The notes beneath the pieces were generated by a model, which did not search any database, had not been told where the DNA came from, and saw only the letters and a program-made list of their open reading frames with translations. Positions 58,498-64,000 of a stretch of DNA of 64,000 bases are shown here, piece by piece. The stretch comes from Bolinopsis microptera. Taxonomy: Eukaryota > Ctenophora > Tentaculata > Lobata > Bolinopsidae. How positions within the stretch are numbered: position 1 is the first letter of the stretch; each line of letters begins with the position of its first letter. The DNA is taken from the NCBI RefSeq assembly GCF_026151205.1, contig NC_087074.1, positions 7,667,726-7,731,725 on the forward strand, read 5' to 3'. The translations under genes and the position numbers were made by a program.

Positions 58498-61400
58498 ATG
58501 GCTGTTCAGTGTGGTATTAAGATATCACCTGACAGTATTCTGATCAAAGATGCTCAGAAGGGATCAAAGTTCAATGTCGACATAACCTTCCAAAATTTCT
58601 CCAAAAATTCCAAAGTCATAAGACTACGTGGACCTGAAACTACAGTAAGTTTTCTAAAATATAGTATCTTTGCTCTGTAGTAATAGTATAATAATTAATT
58701 ATTCTGCAACATTTTCTGACTAGACCTGGTTGTGCTTGTTAGTTGTGCAACGAAGTATACTGACCAATTCATTTCAGCATTTTCTGTTGAAAGCTCCAAA
58801 TGAAGAACAGCTAGTTGCAAGTGGCTTGGTCATTAATGCTACTCTTAAATTTGACTGCAAGGAAGAGGGTCACTACGTGGACAAGATAGTAGCATTTGTG
58901 GATAATGAACCTGTTGTTGTTCCTATAAAAGTGTAGGTGTTATAAGTTGTATTTTTTAAATTTAAGAATCTGAATTGTTTATTAATTGTCTTTCGTACTT
59001 GGGGACAAACATAAATTCTTTGTGAGCCAAATTATTCTTATTCATTAATATTTCAGATTGCCACCCTCACCGAAATTGGAATTTGAGTCTCCAGTCAGTT
59101 TTGGTATCTCGATACCAGATGGCTTGGTATTAACTCGTTTTGTTGACATCAAGAACAATGGAAAACGAGCAGGAAACTTCCGGATTGACTACGCTGGTGA
59201 CCAGCCCATTAAGATATTTCCCTGTGTGGGCACCATAGAACCTGATTGTTCTAGGAGTATCAAAGTAAGTACTATCAATTGATTACACTAAGTGTGTATT
59301 TATACACGCTTAGTTATAACAACTCCTTACAATATGTTTCTGGTTTGACCGAAAATAAATTTTATTTTTAGTAACGTCTGAAATGGATGACTGCATAAAA
59401 TCAATATTAATGGTGATTGGTGACGTAATAAACTATATTGTATATAGATAACCATGTAATAACTTTCCAGCTTCATTGTAATGACATTTTCAGATCGAGT
59501 TTATAAGCCGAGATTTAGGAACCTGGGAGGAGATAGCTGGAGTAGAGTTAGAAGGGTCGGGGTACATGGAGCTGAGAATGTACGGTGAGGTTAGACCCAG
59601 TTCTCTCATGCTCTTCAACATTTCCGGTACTTCTCATCTACAACTTATTAACTTTGGGTCTACTGTGTTCGAGTGTGAGAAATTTCAGGTATTCTGATTT
59701 GATTGCTGCTTTTTGTTTTTATGACTTGATACCTAAATCATCTTACCATATTTCACTTCTGATGCTTGTAGTCAATAAAGACACTTATTACACCTATTAC
59801 ATAACTGTGATTATTGTAATAAAAATGAAGCTTTTACAATTTACATTGAAGTTATACTATTGTGAAGATATTAATCATAATTATTTCTTCAGCCGGCAGT
59901 GTTGTTTAATAACGGTCCAACATCTCTTGGATTTGTGATAATATTAGAAGAGGGAGGGGTGGCTCAAGAGATAAAGCAAGGAGATGATAAGACCTTGCCT
60001 AGATCCTTATCAAGCTGCATTACTGCTTCACCTAACCAGGTTAATTTTCATAACTTTAAAGTTTTGGTTAGAAGATACAATCTCTGTCGATGGAAATTAA
60101 ACACACAGACAACTTCAGATGTACACACATAAAATATGAACCTCAAAGTTAGAATGTATTCAAAATTTTCTATGACTTTATTTCGTTAAAATATCATATT
60201 CAAATAGAGAAGGCTTGATGTTTTAGTGAACCATTAACCAATAACTTTATTATATTAAAAATTATTGTACAGGGTGGTATTGGACCGTACGAGAAAGTAG
60301 TTATAAACTTCTGCTTCGCCCCGTCCTCCCAGTTCCTTCAGAGCGAATGGGAACGAACCCGACTTATGAACAAGGAGTTCGTGCTGTTCATGCACATTGT
60401 ACCTATTACTACTGTCCCTTCCGGCAAGATGCTCATAGATGCGCAGTACATCAAACAGAGTAAGATTAGCTGTTACTATTGGTTACTATTGGTTACTATT
60501 GGTTACTATTAGTTACTATTGGTTACTATTGGTTACTATTGGTTACATTGGTTATTATTGGTTACTATTGGTTATACTATTGGTTTAACATTTATTAGGT
60601 GTTTAATTCTCCTTATGTTTATAAATATTGTAAAACAATAGAAATATGACCACTAACCAACAATTTTTCCCAGACAAGCTGACCCCGCTAGTTGAAGTAG
60701 GAGTGACTGGTAAAGCAGTAGGAGTGGATGTGACTGTGTCTCCCAACATTCTACACAATCTGGGACATTGTGAAGTGGGCAGCACTACCTCTGCTACTAT
60801 ACTGCTAGCTAACAACAATACTATTCCTCTACAGGTTACAGTACTTAAATTAGTAACTTTAATTAATTGGTAGATGTGGTTTAAAATTTCTTTGATAGTT
60901 GGTTCTTTGCAATACAATTATCGGAACCCTTTCAACTTCAAGCATTAACTTACTGATGACTAAAATTAACATTTTCTCATTTCCTCTTTTCTTTCAGTTC
61001 AACTTCTCAAAGATAGCTCACTTTACAATAGCACCATCTTCTGGAAAGATAGGTCCCGGAGAGGAGATCCCAATAGAAATAACTTTCTGTCCTTCCCAGT
61101 TTGGATCCTTCTCTAAAAAGTATGTTAACATTGACACCGTTTTCTTTCTAAGAAACCATATTAGTTCACCATACTCGTTCTATTTTATACGTATACTCGT
61201 CATCTTGAATTTCTTCTCGTTTTTTTGTTTTATTAATGTAACAATGTTTTACAGTTAGTGCTTGATAATAATCATGCTCGCATAAAATGACTAGCTAACA
61301 TGATTGGGAATAAAATTTGATATTTACAGGGTACAGCTGGATATCCTTGGTATTGGTAACTTTATCACTGACACAAATGGTGACGTTGAGCCGAAAGTGA

Positions 61401-64000
61401 TCGCTCAGGGCAAGCTTAAAGTTCTGAAGTGTATCAACATCCAGGTAAGTAGCTAGGTAGCAGTGTGTTAAAAGTCATTATTATCTCGCAATACCCATAT
61501 ATGGGCATGGTATTTCAATTTAGCAGTTGTAAACTGTGTACGTTCGGATACTAAATATTTGCATTAGTTTTTGTAATAAAAAACATGGAGAACTAAACAA
61601 CGTATATAGTATTAACTTAATTGTAGCCTAGTTATAGTAGTAGTAGTTACTTAGTTCGATTAAATTGTTTTTAAAATTGTTTTTAAAATTGTTTTAAAAA
61701 TTGTTTGTTTATTTTATCCCGTTGTCAGGTAAAAGGGGTGTGTAAGGTCTCAAATCTGAACAAACATACAAAGTTAGAGGACATAAAGACTGGAGCTAGA
61801 AAACAGACTAAGTTTGAGATGTACAGTTCTATAAGGCCCAGCAACGACAGAGTCCACTCACTGTAAGTTATAAAATATACTCTTATCAAGTCACTGTAAG
61901 TCTTTTGAAGTGATAGTGTGTTCTATTTTTACTTGATATTTGACCTCTGGTCTCATGCTGGATTACCATGAATGATTTCTGGAAATAGATAATATGATAT
62001 TTATAAAAAACGAAACAGTCTACCTTTGAAATACCAAATACATTCTGACTAAAATAATCCGTCATAACAGCATTCTCAAGATAGATAGATACATTTCACG
62101 TCTTTGACTGAAATTAGTCAACTATGGATGATATAAGACACAATTTCAATACTTGAAGTTAGATTCCCGGGCCGGAGAAATCATGTATCGTTAGTAAATA
62201 GATTATTAGTCACAATGAAATTATAGTTTAAGACATCCATTTTGCATTGTGTTTCCAATATTAGAATTTATGATATGTATTGATTGAATAATTGGTAATA
62301 AATTTAACTTTTGTTTTATTAACTTTTGTTTTATTAGTAAAATGTAGATGCTGACAATAGAACAATTCCTCAGAACGACATTCTCAAAGTTAGAGAGATA
62401 CTCGTATGTAGACGAGGACTACGCGTACACGGAGGGACAACAGGGAGAAAGAGAGGCTCACAGAGACAAATACAAACACTACGTAGACTCTCTCAGGGAG
62501 AGCAGACTCTCTAAACTCAAGCGACGGTAAAATGGAGTCCGGGAACATTTGTACCACTTTAGTACTGATGTTCATGGAACTTTCATGTTTAAATGTGTTC
62601 CTTTACTTTAGTTTTATAATGTTAGAAGCTTATCATGACGACCATTGGTTGTTGAAATGTATGAGATTATATTGTGTACAAGATATGTGACAGTCCAACA
62701 GCACGGACAAAATACCCAGAGAGTTACTAGAGTTCGATAACGACACTGATATTGGCATAGTGCCAGGTTGTGGCCTTATTCCTCCTCCGATAGTGGACTC
62801 CTACAACAACTACCAGAAGCAAGTTCCAACACCTCCCGGTTAGTGCGTCTTGTATTTGAGACTCTTATAAAAATGATTCTGCTGAAAAGGACTCTTATAT
62901 TGTCCAGAATAATAATATGCTAATGTTATAATAACTACACCAGATAAGAGAAACATTATGCAGCTAATGTGTTACTACCACAGATGGGCTATCCGAGAAA
63001 GTGCTGACGTCAGTAGAGTTGGCCTCAAGACAAGCTAGTTTACAGAACACTGTAACTACAACCAACAACCAGCCTACCACTGCACAGGAGAAGAGAGATT
63101 GCAGCACCAGACTCTCTCCTCAACAGATGCACCAGGTTTATATAACCGACATTGAATGACAGACGACAGAATGTGCATTAAGTTATTAAGTTGTGATTTA
63201 TACAATGTCGAACTAATGTCGTTCTGGTATTGTTTACCCAAGTGTCCAACCATGATTTCTACGATGTACAACTCACCACATTCCACAAATGACAAAACAA
63301 AGGTTTAACTGTCCCTTTGGTAAGTTGGTACACAAATCCAATCGGATCAATCACATTGGTTTCTACGGCGGCTTTCAACATGATTCTGTAAAAATTCATA
63401 TGGAATATGTATTATGTCTAATAAATAACTTAACTGTGGGAAAAGGCTAAATATTTGGCATCGGTCACATCATAGATTATTGGTTTACGTACCGCGCGAA
63501 ACAAATTTAAATATGAAAAGCTACAACTTCGCCGCTAAATTTGCGCGTGTTGCCATAGTAACGGCATATAGCGCGCGTATTTAACAGACCTGAACCAAAT
63601 TCTAAACAACTTTAAAGCCCGTTTCCGAGTACCTTTCTCATTACCTTACAATTAAAATTCTGAATTATCCTTTCATACGTGGATTACTTTCAGATAGTCA
63701 TCGGACCATCAACAATCGACTTCGGTGAAGTAGCTATACGGACAGTGAATACCAAACCTCTTGTTATCGTCAACCATCTGGACATCCATGTCTTCATTCA
63801 GATCGAGATAGATTGCCGGGAGTTGCGACAGTGTCTGCCACTCACTCAGGTCATCCCACCACGATCTCTCTCTAAAGTGGATGTCGTGTTCGAGTCTCAG
63901 AAAGCTGGAATTTTCCAGAGGTAGTTGCCATGATTTTAATTATCTTTATTGTACCAAATTCTTATATCGCTGATATTGATTGAATCCACAGGATAACAAA
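58498..64000 (+). CDS. CFAP47: CFAP47-like axonemal protein, 5' part (continues past window)
   Basis: Exons: 58498-58644, 58778-58932, 59057-59264, 59494-59688, 59893-60039, 60273-60459, 60674-60834, 60998-61119, 61330-61444, 61729-61862, 62348-62526, 62702-62838, 62984-63135, 63694-63920, then off the edge. The chain is a string of Ig-like ASH/MSP-type beta domains (CGIKISPDSILIKDAQKGSK; SPVSFGISIPDGLVLTRF; LINFGSTVFECEKFQPAVLF; SPNILHNLGHCEVGST; GPSTIDFGEVAIRTVNTKPL). The exon at 62348 (FLRTTFSKLERYSYVDEDYA, then EREAHRDKY) resembles the CFAP47 segment near its first linker. The family lies on the central apparatus of motile cilia. Exon 61729-61862 ends in phase 2 but 62348 starts in phase 0, so a small exon is probably missing between. 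I recognise the family from memory; DLEC1 or HYDIN relatives are less likely. Confidence 0.8.
60466..60582. repeat. (gttactattg)n decanucleotide repeat
   Basis: About eleven units start roughly 10 bases after the donor of CFAP47 exon 60273-60459. Confidence 0.9.
63136..63693. other. CFAP47 intron with a short GC-rich patch
   Basis: 63500-63590 contains gcgcgaaac, gcgcgtgttgcc and tagcgcgcgtattt, unlike the AT-rich surroundings, perhaps part of a dispersed repeat. Nothing coding is seen. Confidence 0.4.

Overview
The window is nuclear DNA of an animal. It is AT-rich with GT-AG introns throughout, and the genes are conserved metazoan ones. CFAP298 and CFAP47 imply motile cilia. Degenerate TTAGGG blocks, many small TIR elements and a Jockey/CR1-type LINE fit an invertebrate, perhaps a cnidarian or another non-bilaterian; I cannot name the species. 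I rebuilt gene models by hand from splice signals, reading phase and remembered protein families. No alignment was run.

Layout: (1) 1-1797, minus: 3'-truncated GOPC (Golgi coiled-coil and PDZ protein). (2) 2283-3083, minus: PPIL1 cyclophilin, complete. (3) 3.1-8.1 kb: repeat-rich spacer with a hAT-type MITE and a TA-flanked element that was itself hit by a LINE 3' fragment. (4) 8094-20898, plus: FANCJ/BRIP1 Fe-S helicase in 16 exons, with a splice-site minisatellite in intron 2 and a 3.6-kb LINE in intron 4. (5) 22813-23505, plus: start of an unrecognised secreted protein. (6) 23.6-34.9 kb: mobile and repeat DNA, including a nearly perfect 1.93-kb tandem duplication. (7) 34914-44806, plus: purple acid phosphatase locus with one shared 5' half (8 exons) followed by three complete, phase-matched 3' cassettes of 4 exons each. 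(8) 45281-46789, minus: CFAP298. (9) 47271-47973, minus: VMA21, only 85 aa. (10) 48672-51209, minus: PAK1IP1 WD40 protein. (11) 51.2-58.5 kb: LINE fragment, MITEs and long hairpins. (12) 58498 to window end, plus: 5' part of a CFAP47-like axonemal protein.

The genes do not form an operon or pathway: secretory traffic, splicing, DNA repair, a surface phosphatase, cilia, V-ATPase assembly and ribosome biogenesis lie side by side.

Two things stand out. The phosphatase locus looks like a common 5' module with a choice of three 3' ends, each supplying the last metal-binding motif and a different membrane-anchor tail. Also, short tandem duplications repeatedly span or abut 5' splice sites in at least four unrelated genes.
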